From Paenibacillus periandrae (GTDB taxonomy: Bacteria; Bacillota; Bacilli; Paenibacillales; NBRC-103111), in contig NZ_JAJNMU010000024.1 in the NCBI RefSeq assembly GCF_022458865.1, forward strand, positions 62,001 to 126,000: a stretch of 64,000 bases of DNA, written 5' to 3'. A program made the position numbers and the translations under genes. The notes under the pieces are model-generated. The model worked only from the letters and a program-made list of their open reading frames with translations, ran no database searches and was not told the origin of the DNA. Within the stretch, counting starts at the first letter, position 1, and each line of letters begins with the position of its first letter. Positions 35,237 through 44,256 of this stretch are shown here, piece after piece.

Positions 35237-35761
35237 TCACAACGATTGGTTTAAATATCTTTCCTTGACTGTGTTCATATGATGAAGCTCATGACCAGCA
35301 ATAATGTAAGCCCATGCTTTAGTGGAGGATTCATTTCCATTAACAATGCCTCTTCTGGCCCATGCCTCCTCAGATAGACCACGAAGCAAAGTAAGCGTAG
35401 CCTTACGTACAATCGTGTACTCCTCCAAAATATCTGACATAGGGCAGATATCAAAGGAAGCACCGCTCATCAAATCATCCTGATCATAACCAGACAACGG
35501 CGTTTTGTCCCCTCTTGCAATGCGAAGCAGCCGATAGCTCATGATTCGTTCGTTATCTGTAATATGGCCCAATACTTCTTTTAGTTTCCACTTTCCAGGG
35601 GCATATTGGTAATTGGCCTGATCTTCTGTAATCGTTGAAAAAACATCCGTAGTACGCTTGAGGGATTGAGTAAGAATCTCTTGGATATTACCATCTGGAA
35701 CCAACTTCACATAAATCTGATAATATTCGTTATACTCATCGTAAGCAGGCCGTATAGACAT
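35237..35761 (-). CDS. DinB-superfamily protein
   Basis: A 174-residue four-helix-bundle protein of the DinB/YfiT group. The three metal-binding histidines are in EVLGHITDNER and AGHELHHMNTVKERYL; APGKWKLKEVLGH is the usual lead-in. Such proteins include thiol-dependent S-transferases and many of unknown role. It is monocistronic with its own terminator, and neighbours give no functional hint. Confidence 0.86.
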   Translation of the reverse strand: MSIRPAYDEYNEYYQIYVKLVPDGNIQEILTQSLKRTTDVFSTITEDQANYQYAPGKWKLKEVLGHITDNERIMSYRLLRIARGDKTPLSGYDQDDLMSGASFDICPMSDILEEYTIVRKATLTLLRGLSEEAWARRGIVNGNESSTKAWAYIIAGHELHHMNTVKERYLNQSL

Positions 35762-35873
35762 GAATGAATCTTCTCCTCAAAGGTTTTACCCAGTATACCA
35801 TTTCGTCAGCCTAATTTGTTTAAAAGTAAATTTTCTATAATATCCTCAGCTTTTCAACTAAACACGTAAGCCC

Positions 35874-36740
35874 CTATACGATATCGAGAGGAGTTTTCCG
35901 CGTCGGTTTTGGAAAAGCTGCATCCAGCCTGCTTAAATCCTCTTCCGTTAGTTGGATACGCGCTGCCTCAGCATTCTGGATGACATGCGCTTCAGAGGAT
36001 GCCTTCGGTATCGCTATCACTTGGCCGCTTCGAATACACCAAGCCAGAAGCAGCTGAAAAGGATTTACCTGATGCTGCTCGGCAATTTCCTTAACGGTTG
36101 GATGGCCAATCAAACCTTTTCTTAAGGAACCCGCCTGTGCGAGCGGACAATAAGCCATGACAGGCATTCCATGCTCTTGCTGCCACGGAAGCAAATCGTA
36201 TTCAATTCCCCTTGAGCCCAGATGATACAGCACCTGATTGGTTACACAATGCGTACCCTTGCTTAGACGCGTAAGCTCCTTCATATCGGACGTATCCAGA
36301 TTGGACACACCCCAGCGTAATATTTTGCCGGCTTCAACCAATTTTTCCATACCTTCTATCGTTTCACTAAAAGGAACACTGCCTCTCCAATGAAGCAGAT
36401 ACAAATCCAGACGATCCGTTTGCAAGCGCCGCAAGCTGTTGTCACAGCTTTGGACGATGTGATTTAGTCCGGCATGATGCGGATACACCTTGGATACGAC
36501 AAATACCCGGTCCCTGATTCCCTGGATAGCTTCTCCGACAAGCAGTTCTGACTTGCCATCACCATACATCTCAGCGGTATCGATCAGATTCATACCAAGC
36601 TCAACGCCAAGCTGCAAAGCTCTGATTTCCTCGCTTTTGTGAGAGGGGCGATCCCCGATATACCATGTCCCTTGCCCAAGCCTCGGCACGTTGGCACCAT
36701 CGCGAAGTGGTATACCAGTTATATTATGGTTAGTTGTCAT
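35874..36740 (-). CDS. Aldo/keto reductase
   Basis: NADPH-dependent TIM-barrel reductase, 288 residues. The catalytic tetrad is visible: Asp in LIDTAEMYGDGKSE, the Tyr of that same segment, Lys in VVSKVYP, and His in LYLLHWRG. The coenzyme site IPKASSEAHVIQNAEA is present. Residues follow the family closely at full length. It lies about 50 bases upstream, on the same strand, of nothing obviously related; substrate unknown. Confidence 0.93.
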   Translation of the reverse strand: MTTNHNITGIPLRDGANVPRLGQGTWYIGDRPSHKSEEIRALQLGVELGMNLIDTAEMYGDGKSELLVGEAIQGIRDRVFVVSKVYPHHAGLNHIVQSCDNSLRRLQTDRLDLYLLHWRGSVPFSETIEGMEKLVEAGKILRWGVSNLDTSDMKELTRLSKGTHCVTNQVLYHLGSRGIEYDLLPWQQEHGMPVMAYCPLAQAGSLRKGLIGHPTVKEIAEQHQVNPFQLLLAWCIRSGQVIAIPKASSEAHVIQNAEAARIQLTEEDLSRLDAAFPKPTRKTPLDIV

Positions 36741-36792
36741 CGTCAGACCTCCGTATAAAAAGATTGGTCATGCAATTCGTTAAACCTTATAT

Positions 36793-37383
36793 TTATTTGG
36801 TGTAACGCGACTCCAGCCTGCGACCTGCATACCAAATCAATGCAAAAACAAGCAGGATCGCAACCATTTTCCAAGGCTGCTTGAACAAATTCCCTAAATC
36901 ATGTCCAGCCACAGATACGATGATGATCATCACAGCTTTCCCCATCGCTGTTGCTATCAGAAATACTCGCCTCGGCAGCTTCGATATGCCCGCTACAATA
37001 TTGACGAAAGCCGATGGTGTGAATGGGAAGCAGGCCAGCACAAAAATCGGTGTAAACCCATGCTGCTCCAGCCATCCGATAAAAGTTCCGGCTTTAGGAT
37101 ATTTGCGTTCAATAAAATTGCGGAATCGAACCCCGAACCTGCGAAAAAACAAAAATACACAAACCGCACCGCTAACAACACCAATCCATGACCATAAAGC
37201 ACCTTCCCATAAACCATAGGCATTGACATTGGCGATTATAATCGCAATTAACGGCAGCACAGGGATCAGAGACTCTATGAAGGGTGCAAGTATCCCAGGT
37301 AAGGGACCCAACGCTTCGTAACGATTCAGGTAGTGCTCAACGTCTTCCCAAGTTAACCCTGCTAGCTGGTCTATCCAGTTCAT
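36793..37383 (-). CDS. TVP38/TMEM64 (VTT/DedA-like) membrane protein
   Basis: A 196-residue multi-pass membrane protein with the VTT domain: LPGILAPFIESLIPVLPLI near the start, a re-entrant RFGVRFRNFIERKYPKAG region, and FVLACFPFTPSAFVNIVAG. Relatives are implicated in phospholipid scrambling and undecaprenyl-phosphate recycling. It is likely co-transcribed with the aldo/keto reductase gene downstream (52-base gap), without a clear functional link. Confidence 0.88.
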   Translation of the reverse strand: MNWIDQLAGLTWEDVEHYLNRYEALGPLPGILAPFIESLIPVLPLIAIIIANVNAYGLWEGALWSWIGVVSGAVCVFLFFRRFGVRFRNFIERKYPKAGTFIGWLEQHGFTPIFVLACFPFTPSAFVNIVAGISKLPRRVFLIATAMGKAVMIIIVSVAGHDLGNLFKQPWKMVAILLVFALIWYAGRRLESRYTK

Positions 37384-37453
37384 GTGACCTTATCCCCTCT
37401 TCAATCAGGCATCTGCTTCATCCGTATCGGTTATCATTCACTAACTTGACATT

Positions 37454-37481
37454 TTGCACATAGCTCTCTATCAAGTATACT
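37454..37481 (+). promoter_or_regulatory. Possible sigma-A promoter for mqnB-mqnD
   Basis: TTGCAC (37454) and TATACT (37476) are separated by 16 bases, ending about 70 bases before the mqnB start. A better -35 match (TTGACA at 37446) is too far away to pair. Weak evidence. Confidence 0.35.
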
Positions 37482-37549
37482 AAAATAGTTGGACGACCAT
37501 TACAAGCCCTTGATGCCAAGCGGCTAACAAAACCAGAGGGGATCATACA

Positions 37550-38191
37550 ATGAACATACTTGTGATGACCGCAGTTGAAGTTGAGAGGGATGCGGTGTTA
37601 CGTGGACTACATAATAGTTCGAGCTTTCATGTCGGCATTGCCGGTGTGGGAGCCGCATCGGCAGCTGCCCGAACCGCAGCATTATTAGCTGCAGCACCTT
37701 ATGATCTGGTCATTAGTGCCGGTATTGCCGGCGGTTTTGCAGATATAGCCAAGATTGGCTCGCTCGTTATCGCTGATGAGATCATTGCCGCGGATCTCGG
37801 TGCTCAATCTGCAGACGGATTTCTCAGTCTCGATGAGCTTGGATTTGGTTCATCCCGCATCCAGGTGGACGGAGAATGGCTCAAGCGAATCACTGCAGCG
37901 TTGCAGGACGCAGGGCTTTCCGTTCACACGGGTCCTATTCTAACTGTATCCACCGTGACGGGTTCAACAGCAACCGCATCAGCGCTTGCTGCACGTATCC
38001 CTGGAGCAGCAGCCGAAGCCATGGAAGGCTACGGTGTCGCCATAGCAGCCCAATATGGAGGAGTTCCTTTTCTGGAGCTTCGTTCAATTTCTAATCCAGT
38101 TGGTCCAAGGGACCGCAGCGCCTGGCGAATCCAGGATGCACTACAAGCATTACAATCAGCCAGCAATGTATTAATGGAGGTATTAACATGA
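37550..38191 (+). CDS. mqnB: Futalosine hydrolase
   Basis: Nucleosidase of the futalosine menaquinone pathway: splits futalosine into dehypoxanthine-futalosine and hypoxanthine. The 213-residue product has the MTA/SAH-nucleosidase-type fold with MNILVMTAVEVERDA, ISAGIAGGF and AEAMEGYGVAIAAQYGGVPFLELRSISNPVG. The last motif with the 4-base overlap to mqnD distinguishes it from MTAN. AGAGGGG precedes the start. Confidence 0.92.
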   Translation: MNILVMTAVEVERDAVLRGLHNSSSFHVGIAGVGAASAAARTAALLAAAPYDLVISAGIAGGFADIAKIGSLVIADEIIAADLGAQSADGFLSLDELGFGSSRIQVDGEWLKRITAALQDAGLSVHTGPILTVSTVTGSTATASALAARIPGAAAEAMEGYGVAIAAQYGGVPFLELRSISNPVGPRDRSAWRIQDALQALQSASNVLMEVLT

Positions 38192-39042
38192 AAATCGCTT
38201 TTTCACCTTGTCCCAATGACACCTTTATCTTTCATGCCTGGGTACATGGCCTATTGCCTGGTGCGCCAGAGCTTGATGTGATGTATGCAGATATCGACAT
38301 AACAAATGGTCTGGCGGCTCATGGAGGCGGACCGGAGGTTATGAAAATTTCCTACGCGGCATTGCCATGGGCTTTATCAGAATATGCTCTACTCCCTTGT
38401 GGAGGAGCACTCGGCAGAGGTTGTGGTCCACTCGTACTGAGTGCTGGTGGAGTGAACGCCATCAAAGACCCGGCAGCATTGAAAGGTCTTAAGGTTGCCG
38501 TACCGAGTGAACGCTCCACTGCTTACCTGCTGTTCCGACTTTGGGCAGCTCAGCATGTACCTGGAGGCGTAGGTGAAATCGTAATCCTGCCCTTTCATGA
38601 AATTATGCCGGCAGTTCGGGATGGTCTGGTTGATGCCGGACTTGTCATTCATGAGGCCAGATTCACCTATCCTAATTATGGTTTGAACATGTTGGTCGAT
38701 CTGGGCAGCTGGTGGGAAGCAGATACAGGCTTGCCTATTCCACTCGGGGCCATCATTGCTCATCGATCTTTGGACCTGGCTGCCATCAGTAAATGGATTC
38801 GGGCTTCAGTGGAGTACGCGTGGGCACACCCAGAGGTTTCGCGCGACTACGTATTAAGCCATTCCCAGGAGCTTGCCCCCGAAGTAGCTCAAGCCCACAT
38901 TGATTTGTATGTCAATGAGTTCAGTGCCGATTTGGGTGATGATGGATATGGGGCGATCACTGCACTGCTAAAGCGTGCCGCCGAAGGAGGCTTGGTTCCA
39001 CAGATGGATTGGAAGGCATTGCGGTTGTTTAAAGATGTTTAA
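38188..39042 (+). CDS. mqnD: 1,4-dihydroxy-6-naphthoate synthase
   Basis: Enzyme of the futalosine pathway converting cyclic dehypoxanthine-futalosine to 1,4-dihydroxy-6-naphthoate. The 284-residue protein has the periplasmic-binding-type fold with AFSPCPNDTFIFHAWVHG at the start, YADIDITNGLA, GGALGRGCGPLV and VVPSERSTAYLLF-like text, all typical of MqnD. It overlaps mqnB by ATGA. mqnA, mqnC and mqnE are not in the window and must be elsewhere. Confidence 0.94.
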   Translation: MKIAFSPCPNDTFIFHAWVHGLLPGAPELDVMYADIDITNGLAAHGGGPEVMKISYAALPWALSEYALLPCGGALGRGCGPLVLSAGGVNAIKDPAALKGLKVAVPSERSTAYLLFRLWAAQHVPGGVGEIVILPFHEIMPAVRDGLVDAGLVIHEARFTYPNYGLNMLVDLGSWWEADTGLPIPLGAIIAHRSLDLAAISKWIRASVEYAWAHPEVSRDYVLSHSQELAPEVAQAHIDLYVNEFSADLGDDGYGAITALLKRAAEGGLVPQMDWKALRLFKDV

Positions 39043-39048
39043 AGAGAA

Positions 39049-39085
39049 ATGGCTGCCAAGCATATTCGCTGGCAGCCTCTCTGTT
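39049..39085 (+). terminator. Terminator after mqnD
   Basis: GGCTGCCA (39051-39058) pairs perfectly with TGGCAGCC (39070-39077), followed by the T-rich TCTCTGTTT. Confidence 0.75.
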
Positions 39086-39133
39086 TACAACAAGTTATGT
39101 AGCCTGATTTAAAGGAATCTGTTCATCAAGCTA

Positions 39134-40066
39134 TTAATTTTTGTTAAAAACCTCTGTCAATACAGGTACGATTTGTGATTTACGCGAAACGACACCTTTT
39201 AGAACGGCTTTGTTATCGACCAATTTTACATTGTAGGCTTGCTCAACTGCTTGAGTGGAACCGCCCAATGCCAATGCAACGGAATCGTTATTTAAAATAT
39301 CCGTTACTACGAATACAAACAAATCCAGGCCCTTGTCAGCAATAATTGTAGTAAGAGCCGCTTCCAGCTCAGGCTGACGAACCAGAATATCGTTCGTATC
39401 AACCGCATTAACTTGTGCAATTTCAACCTTGCTTGAGCCCATTTGGAATTCCTTGGCATCAAGGGAAATCAATTCAGCAATCGTTTTGCCGCTCAGATCC
39501 GCTCCTGCTTTCAACAGCTCCAAACCATAGCTTTCCAGGTTAATGCCTGCAATTTCGGCTAGTTCACGTGCTGCAGCCACATCCTGCTCAGTGCAGGTTG
39601 GTGATTTCAACAAAAGTGTATCGGAAATAATAGCAGATACCATAAGTCCCGCGATTTCCTTGCGAATTTGCACGTTATTTTCTTTGAACAGCTTGTTCAA
39701 TATTGTAGCTGTGCAGCCAACAGGCTCAGCACGGTAGTACAAAGGATGACTCGTTTCGAAATTAGCGATACGGTGATGATCAATAACCTCAAGAACACGT
39801 ACCTGATCAATATCGCTGGCACTTTGCTGACGCTCATTATGATCAACGAGAATTACGCTGTCCGTTTCATTGGCTACAGTTTCAACCAACCGCGGCGCTT
39901 TTACCTGAAAATGATCCAGGGCGAATTGCGTTTCTCCACTGATCGTTCCTAACCGAACAGGCTCAACCTCAAAGCCAAGGCTTGTCTTTAAATCCGCATA
40001 AGCAATTGCCGAGCAAATTGTATCCGTATCCGGGTTTTTGTGTCCAAATATAAGTGTTTTTGCCAT
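39134..40066 (-). CDS. ppaC: Manganese-dependent inorganic pyrophosphatase (family II)
   Basis: Cytosolic DHH-family pyrophosphatase hydrolysing PPi to phosphate. The 310-residue product has the metal site motifs GHKNPDTDT, VDHNE and the DHH signature VIDHHRIANF, and the C-terminal DHHA2 domain ending SRKSQIVPVLTE. Two adjacent ATGs follow GAGGAG; the second fits the spacing and family N terminus (MAKTLIFGHK). No CBS/DRTGG insert, so this is the unregulated form. Monocistronic. Confidence 0.96.
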   Translation of the reverse strand: MAKTLIFGHKNPDTDTICSAIAYADLKTSLGFEVEPVRLGTISGETQFALDHFQVKAPRLVETVANETDSVILVDHNERQQSASDIDQVRVLEVIDHHRIANFETSHPLYYRAEPVGCTATILNKLFKENNVQIRKEIAGLMVSAIISDTLLLKSPTCTEQDVAAARELAEIAGINLESYGLELLKAGADLSGKTIAELISLDAKEFQMGSSKVEIAQVNAVDTNDILVRQPELEAALTTIIADKGLDLFVFVVTDILNNDSVALALGGSTQAVEQAYNVKLVDNKAVLKGVVSRKSQIVPVLTEVFNKN

Positions 40067-40144
40067 CATCTTACTCCTCAGTTAAATTAATTGTCCATTT
40101 AATTATACCTTTAAATACGTTATATTCCAATAGTTTTACAGAGT

Positions 40145-40711
40145 TCACACGTTCTCATATCCATCAATAATCATCTCTAAGGCTCCTGTTTCGGCATCCA
40201 TTATAAAACCATGTACAGGAACATGTGCTGGAATCAGTGGGTGATTACGAATAATTTTGACACTATGCTCCACACCTTCCTCTGGGCTGTTAAACCCCCT
40301 CAGAAAACGTTCCATCCGAATACCCGAGTTTTCCAGCGTGGAGAGAACGTCATCGGAAATGCCGCCAGCACGAAATTTATCAACCATTTTTCCCGCATCC
40401 AGGTTGGTCATACCGCAATTGGTATGTCCGATGACCAATACTTCCTGGGCTCCCATTTCATAGATAGCAATCAAAATACTGCGCATGGCACTGCCAAAGG
40501 GCTGCGTGAGGATAGCACCGGCATTTTTAATAATTTTCGCGTCACCATTGCGAAGATTCAGTGCCTTGGGCAGTAATTCAACAAGACGTGTATCCATACA
40601 GGTCAAAATCGCTATTTTTTTATCAGGATATTTGTCCGTTAAATACGCTTCATACTGCTTCTGTTCAACAAATTGCTTATTAAATTCTAAAAAATTTGAA
40701 ACTATCGTCAT
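40145..40711 (-). CDS. Beta-class carbonic anhydrase
   Basis: Zinc enzyme interconverting CO2 and bicarbonate. An in-frame TTG upstream contains the ribosome site itself, so ATG at 40711 is preferred (188 residues). Zinc ligands are Cys38, His96 and Cys99 (GHTNCGM), with the Asp40-Arg42 dyad in CMDTRL. The gene starts 26 bases after the metallophosphoesterase stop on the same strand, so it could be read through from the STM-type operon, but is probably an independent housekeeping gene. Confidence 0.93.
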   Translation of the reverse strand: MTIVSNFLEFNKQFVEQKQYEAYLTDKYPDKKIAILTCMDTRLVELLPKALNLRNGDAKIIKNAGAILTQPFGSAMRSILIAIYEMGAQEVLVIGHTNCGMTNLDAGKMVDKFRAGGISDDVLSTLENSGIRMERFLRGFNSPEEGVEHSVKIIRNHPLIPAHVPVHGFIMDAETGALEMIIDGYENV

Positions 40712-40737
40712 ATGCTCTCTCTTCTCCTTCAATCCGA

Positions 40738-41457
40738 TTATACACTAGCGTTTCTAACTACATTAGCCATCATAGCTGCATTGGGATATTGAACCTCCTC
40801 ATACTGCTGAACGACTCGCTCCATATCCACCGGTACTCGTACAATCGAAGCTTGAACAACTCCCTCTGTAATTTCCACCGTTGCATACGAAGCCATCGCC
40901 AGCTTGTCGAAGGGTAAACCTACACTACCCGTATTTATAATCATCTTACCATTTAAGTATCGAATATAAGGCTTATGGATATGTGCGTAAATAAAAATTT
41001 GCGAGCTTGCTTCCTGCATGAGCTTGGATTCAACCAACGCATCCTCAGCGCCGGGTGGAACAACATCAAATAGACTATCCGGCGTCGCATGGAAGGTCTT
41101 AATTGTGATTCCATCCACAGTGAGACTGAGCTCTGTCGGCAATTGGTTTAAATAATCGATATCGGAAGCCTCAAGCTTAGAGACGGTCCAATCCCTTTCC
41201 CGGTTCATCATTTCTAAGGCTTTAGCTGGCACCTCTCCTTCACGAACGCCGCGGACAACCCATTCATCTGCATTTCCTTTGATAACCTCTGTGTTCAGGG
41301 ATCGAACCAAATCCAGTGACCGCCTGGGCTCTGGGCCGCGATAACAAAGATCACCCAGCACATAAATTCGATCGATCTCTTTCTTTTGGATATCAGCCAA
41401 TACATTGTCCAACGCAAGCGCGTTACCATGAATGTCTGCAATAAAAGCGATTTTCAT
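40738..41457 (-). CDS. Metallophosphoesterase (YfcE/ApaH-like), last gene of the STM4011-4015-type operon
   Basis: Calcineurin-like phosphoesterase, 239 residues. Metal-site motifs in order: DIHGN, GDLCYRGPE, GNADEW, FHATPD, YAHIHKPY and NTGSVGLPFD. It overlaps the APS-kinase-like gene by 4 bases, so is coupled to it. The family includes phosphodiesterases, nucleotidases and Ser/Thr phosphatases. One attractive but untested role is removing the 3'-phosphate of a nucleotide by-product of the kinase. Confidence 0.88.
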   Translation of the reverse strand: MKIAFIADIHGNALALDNVLADIQKKEIDRIYVLGDLCYRGPEPRRSLDLVRSLNTEVIKGNADEWVVRGVREGEVPAKALEMMNRERDWTVSKLEASDIDYLNQLPTELSLTVDGITIKTFHATPDSLFDVVPPGAEDALVESKLMQEASSQIFIYAHIHKPYIRYLNGKMIINTGSVGLPFDKLAMASYATVEITEGVVQASIVRVPVDMERVVQQYEEVQYPNAAMMANVVRNASV

Positions 41458-42020
41458 TCCTTTATCCTCCCTTCTGTTTCTGTAATGGTTCTGTTCCTAT
41501 ACAGCCAGCTTTTAATAATCGCGGCATTCGCTTCCGGAGTCTGACTTATCGTGTTGATCGTGATCTCGGCTTGCTCCGGGGCCTCATAGACATCTGTAAT
41601 TCCTGTAAAATGTTCTATTTGATGCTGACGGGCCCTCACATAAAGCCCCTTTGGATCTCTGCGTTCACACTCTTCAAGTGGACAATCGACGTAAATTTCC
41701 ACAAACTGCTGGAGCTCCTTGCGAGCATATCGTCTCATTTCATGATAAGGGCTTATCGTCGATACGACAGCTATAATTCCATTGCGTGACAGCAGCTTGG
41801 CGATATAAACGATACGTCGAATATTTTCCATACGATCCTCGCGGGAAAATCCAAGCCCACTCCCGATTATCGTACGAAGCTCATCACCATCCAGCAGTTC
41901 AACCTTCCGTTGATCCTTGTGCAGGGCATCTATCAAAGCCAATGCCGTTGTTGTTTTACCTGAACCGGATAAGCCAGTGAACCAGCATACCCAGCCTTCT
42001 CGTGCAGCTTCCTGTTTCAA
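41454..42020 (-). CDS. Adenylylsulfate (APS) kinase homologue
   Basis: A 188-residue CysC-type kinase. P-loop GLSGSGKT (16-23), ELLDGDELRTIIGSGLGFS, EDRMENIRRI, FVEIYVDCPLEECERRDPKGLY and DVYEAPEQAEITI all match APS kinase, which makes PAPS. The loop that reads ISPYR in typical enzymes is ISPYHEMR here, and no ATP sulfurylase or PAPS reductase gene is near. It sits between a radical SAM gene and the phosphoesterase gene with 4-base overlaps on both sides. It may supply PAPS or have been recruited to phosphorylate another substrate; the symbol cysC is withheld for that reason. Confidence 0.85.
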   Translation of the reverse strand: MKQEAAREGWVCWFTGLSGSGKTTTALALIDALHKDQRKVELLDGDELRTIIGSGLGFSREDRMENIRRIVYIAKLLSRNGIIAVVSTISPYHEMRRYARKELQQFVEIYVDCPLEECERRDPKGLYVRARQHQIEHFTGITDVYEAPEQAEITINTISQTPEANAAIIKSWLYRNRTITETEGRIKE

Positions 42021-42892
42021 GACAATACTCCTTTATGTGCGAATGACTGGGGAATCCGCTCCAACAGACTGGCTCCATAGACCGCTTGCAGCGATAACTC
42101 AGGCATATGCACATACCCGATATAACAGCCGCATTGTTTGAGCTGACACGGCCTTTCCTTGGACAATGCAGCCAGCCCGTCCCGATATAAATGTCCGATC
42201 ATTCGTTTATCCTTGTAGCAGCGCTTGACTTGTCCTGAGCCCAATATGAAGAACACATCCTGACCCGTTCTGCACCGCCGTCCCAGACTGGCATAATCCG
42301 CCAGATTATGCTCAAAATACGGATCAACAGCTTGCAAAATCGCTACATCCTCAGCCGTATAATAACGAGGTTTGTCTTTAAAAGCATTCACCCATAGGTA
42401 TACATCCTCAGGCAGTGATCTACGCATGGACTGAATAGCTTCAAAATACGGCTTTAGCCCCACTGTACCTACGCTGAACGAGATTCCCTCTTTATACAGC
42501 TGCATCCCCTGCGACAAAAATCTCGATTCCGTCGTTTGCTCAGGATGATAGGTTGCCCAAAATGCGGCTTTAGCCCGATTTAATTCGCTCGTCCAGTCCA
42601 GCTTGACAGACAAATTGGTTTGAACTGCCACTTTGTCCACATGCTCCATATGCGATAGTTCAACCATAGCCTCTCGGTACCAGCGATGAACCAATGCTTC
42701 ACCATACGGATTGAAAAAAATCGAAAACCGTGATCTGCTTCCCGCCTGCCCCTGGATCCATCCTACAAATCGCTGCAGCTGAGCACGGTCCTGAGCAAGC
42801 ACCTCGGCACTATCGGTCGTTTTGCTAAAAGGACAGTAAGGACAGTCATAGTTGCACGAGGATAAAGCACCACGATAATAGAGTGTACTCAT
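42017..42892 (-). CDS. STM4011-family radical SAM protein
   Basis: A 291-residue radical SAM enzyme. The [4Fe-4S] motif CNYDCPYC supplies Cys13, Cys17 and Cys20 next to the N terminus (MSTLYYRGALSS), which is typical of the STM4011 family. A second Cys cluster near the C terminus (VKRCYKDKR, then PCQLKQCGC) suggests an auxiliary iron-sulfur site. FNPYGEALVHRWYREAM lies in the barrel. It overlaps STM4012 and the APS-kinase gene by 4 bases each. The reaction is unknown. Confidence 0.88.
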   Translation of the reverse strand: MSTLYYRGALSSCNYDCPYCPFSKTTDSAEVLAQDRAQLQRFVGWIQGQAGSRSRFSIFFNPYGEALVHRWYREAMVELSHMEHVDKVAVQTNLSVKLDWTSELNRAKAAFWATYHPEQTTESRFLSQGMQLYKEGISFSVGTVGLKPYFEAIQSMRRSLPEDVYLWVNAFKDKPRYYTAEDVAILQAVDPYFEHNLADYASLGRRCRTGQDVFFILGSGQVKRCYKDKRMIGHLYRDGLAALSKERPCQLKQCGCYIGYVHMPELSLQAVYGASLLERIPQSFAHKGVLS

Positions 42893-44238
42893 AATAACAC
42901 ATGCTCTTTCATTAAATCCTTGACTTCACCCGAAATAAACCAATCTCCTATAGCATCCGAATAGGCCAAGCCCTGATCCGTTAGCAGCAGAATGCCATTC
43001 GCGATTTGAGCCAAATCACTTTCGATAAGCAGGTATAATTCCGGATAATCGTCCAATGCCCCCGTCCCAAAGCGCTGTTCATAGGAAGCAAGCTCCAAGC
43101 CCTCTCGATGCAGGATTGCTTTCAAAATAAATCGACGCTTCTGCTCGGCCATATTCAGCACAAATCCATAATCCGCCTTCGTGTAATCGGTAGTCGCTAC
43201 ATAATCGGCAATGATACTCTTCGTAGCCTTGTAGCTGACACCATATCTAGAAGCATAATGTACATTCCTTGTGTAGGAACGGGCTCCACAGCCAAGACCG
43301 ATCATTCCCTCCTCCTGACAGCTGAAGGGAAGCAGCTCTTTAACCGGGGCCACATCCGGTTTGGCAAACCGACGCATCGAATATTGGACGTATCCTGCAC
43401 TCGCTAACCTATCACAGGCCGCCCGGTAACAATCCATTCGAATATCGTGTCCGCTTGCCAACACTTGTTCAGGTTTCAAGAACGTATTCTCACGTGTGTA
43501 GAGCGGATAAATAAAGATTTCCTCAGGCTCGTACGCAATTGCACTGTCCAGCGAATACAGCCACGATACCATCGTTTGCCCAGGCAATCCATAAATCAAA
43601 TCAAGATTAAGGATTGGAAACTCAGCTTGCTTCAAGAGCTCAAGCGCTCTAACAACCTCCGCTTTTTTCTGTGGACGATGTATGGCTGTCGTTTCCGTAT
43701 CGGTAAAGCTTTGAATCCCCATGCTGACGCGATCCACCGTTCGCTGCTTCAGCAGGCTTATGCGGCCCTCGGTTACTGTATCCGGCGAAGTCTCAACAGA
43801 TATCGAGGTTCTGCTCAAGTCCAATCCGATCACTTCTTCGGCGATCACAAACAATCGATCGAGCAGCGCTTCGTTCAATAATGTCGGTGTTCCTCCGCCG
43901 ATTGCAAACCGCGAAGCGGGACGATGAGTAACGAACGGTGCCCACTGGCGGGCTTGTCGTTCCAAAGCCGTAACATACTGCTCATGTACATCATCACGAC
44001 GGTCAGGCAGTGTGAATAAATTGCAGAATCCGCAGCGCATTGCACAAAAAGGAATATGCATGTACAAAAAGAAAGACTCACCCTGCTCCTTCTCCCACAG
44101 CTCGGGCAGGGACAGTGGAGGATCAAGCTCGCGATATGCTGTTTTATGAGGGTAGGCATAGAGATAGGATAAATAGGGATCAGCCATCAGCTGTTTCTTC
44201 CACAGCTCAAGATCAAGCTCTTTTTGAATAGGAAGCAT
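42889..44238 (-). CDS. STM4012-family radical SAM protein (HemW/HemN-like)
   Basis: A 449-residue radical SAM enzyme resembling coproporphyrinogen oxidase-like HemW. The cluster cysteines are Cys65, Cys69 and Cys72 (HIPFCAMRCGFCNLF), followed by the phenylalanine-aromatic stretch of HemW relatives, SAM-contacting IGGGTPTLL, SVETSPDTVTEGR, GIQSFTD and LDLIYGLPGQT. The C-terminal HemN-type domain is present (LGCGARSYTRNVHYA). It is not a true HemW because the N-terminal extension and context differ. GGAG precedes the start. Confidence 0.88.
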   Translation of the reverse strand: MLPIQKELDLELWKKQLMADPYLSYLYAYPHKTAYRELDPPLSLPELWEKEQGESFFLYMHIPFCAMRCGFCNLFTLPDRRDDVHEQYVTALERQARQWAPFVTHRPASRFAIGGGTPTLLNEALLDRLFVIAEEVIGLDLSRTSISVETSPDTVTEGRISLLKQRTVDRVSMGIQSFTDTETTAIHRPQKKAEVVRALELLKQAEFPILNLDLIYGLPGQTMVSWLYSLDSAIAYEPEEIFIYPLYTRENTFLKPEQVLASGHDIRMDCYRAACDRLASAGYVQYSMRRFAKPDVAPVKELLPFSCQEEGMIGLGCGARSYTRNVHYASRYGVSYKATKSIIADYVATTDYTKADYGFVLNMAEQKRRFILKAILHREGLELASYEQRFGTGALDDYPELYLLIESDLAQIANGILLLTDQGLAYSDAIGDWFISGEVKDLMKEHVLL

Positions 44239-44256
44239 GTTGTACTCCTTTCATCA

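Noticed and set aside
42889..44238. Calling this gene hemW or hemN
   Set aside because: The sequence resembles HemW, but its place inside the STM4011-4015-type cluster and the family-specific N terminus argue for the STM4012 family, which is not shown to act on haem.
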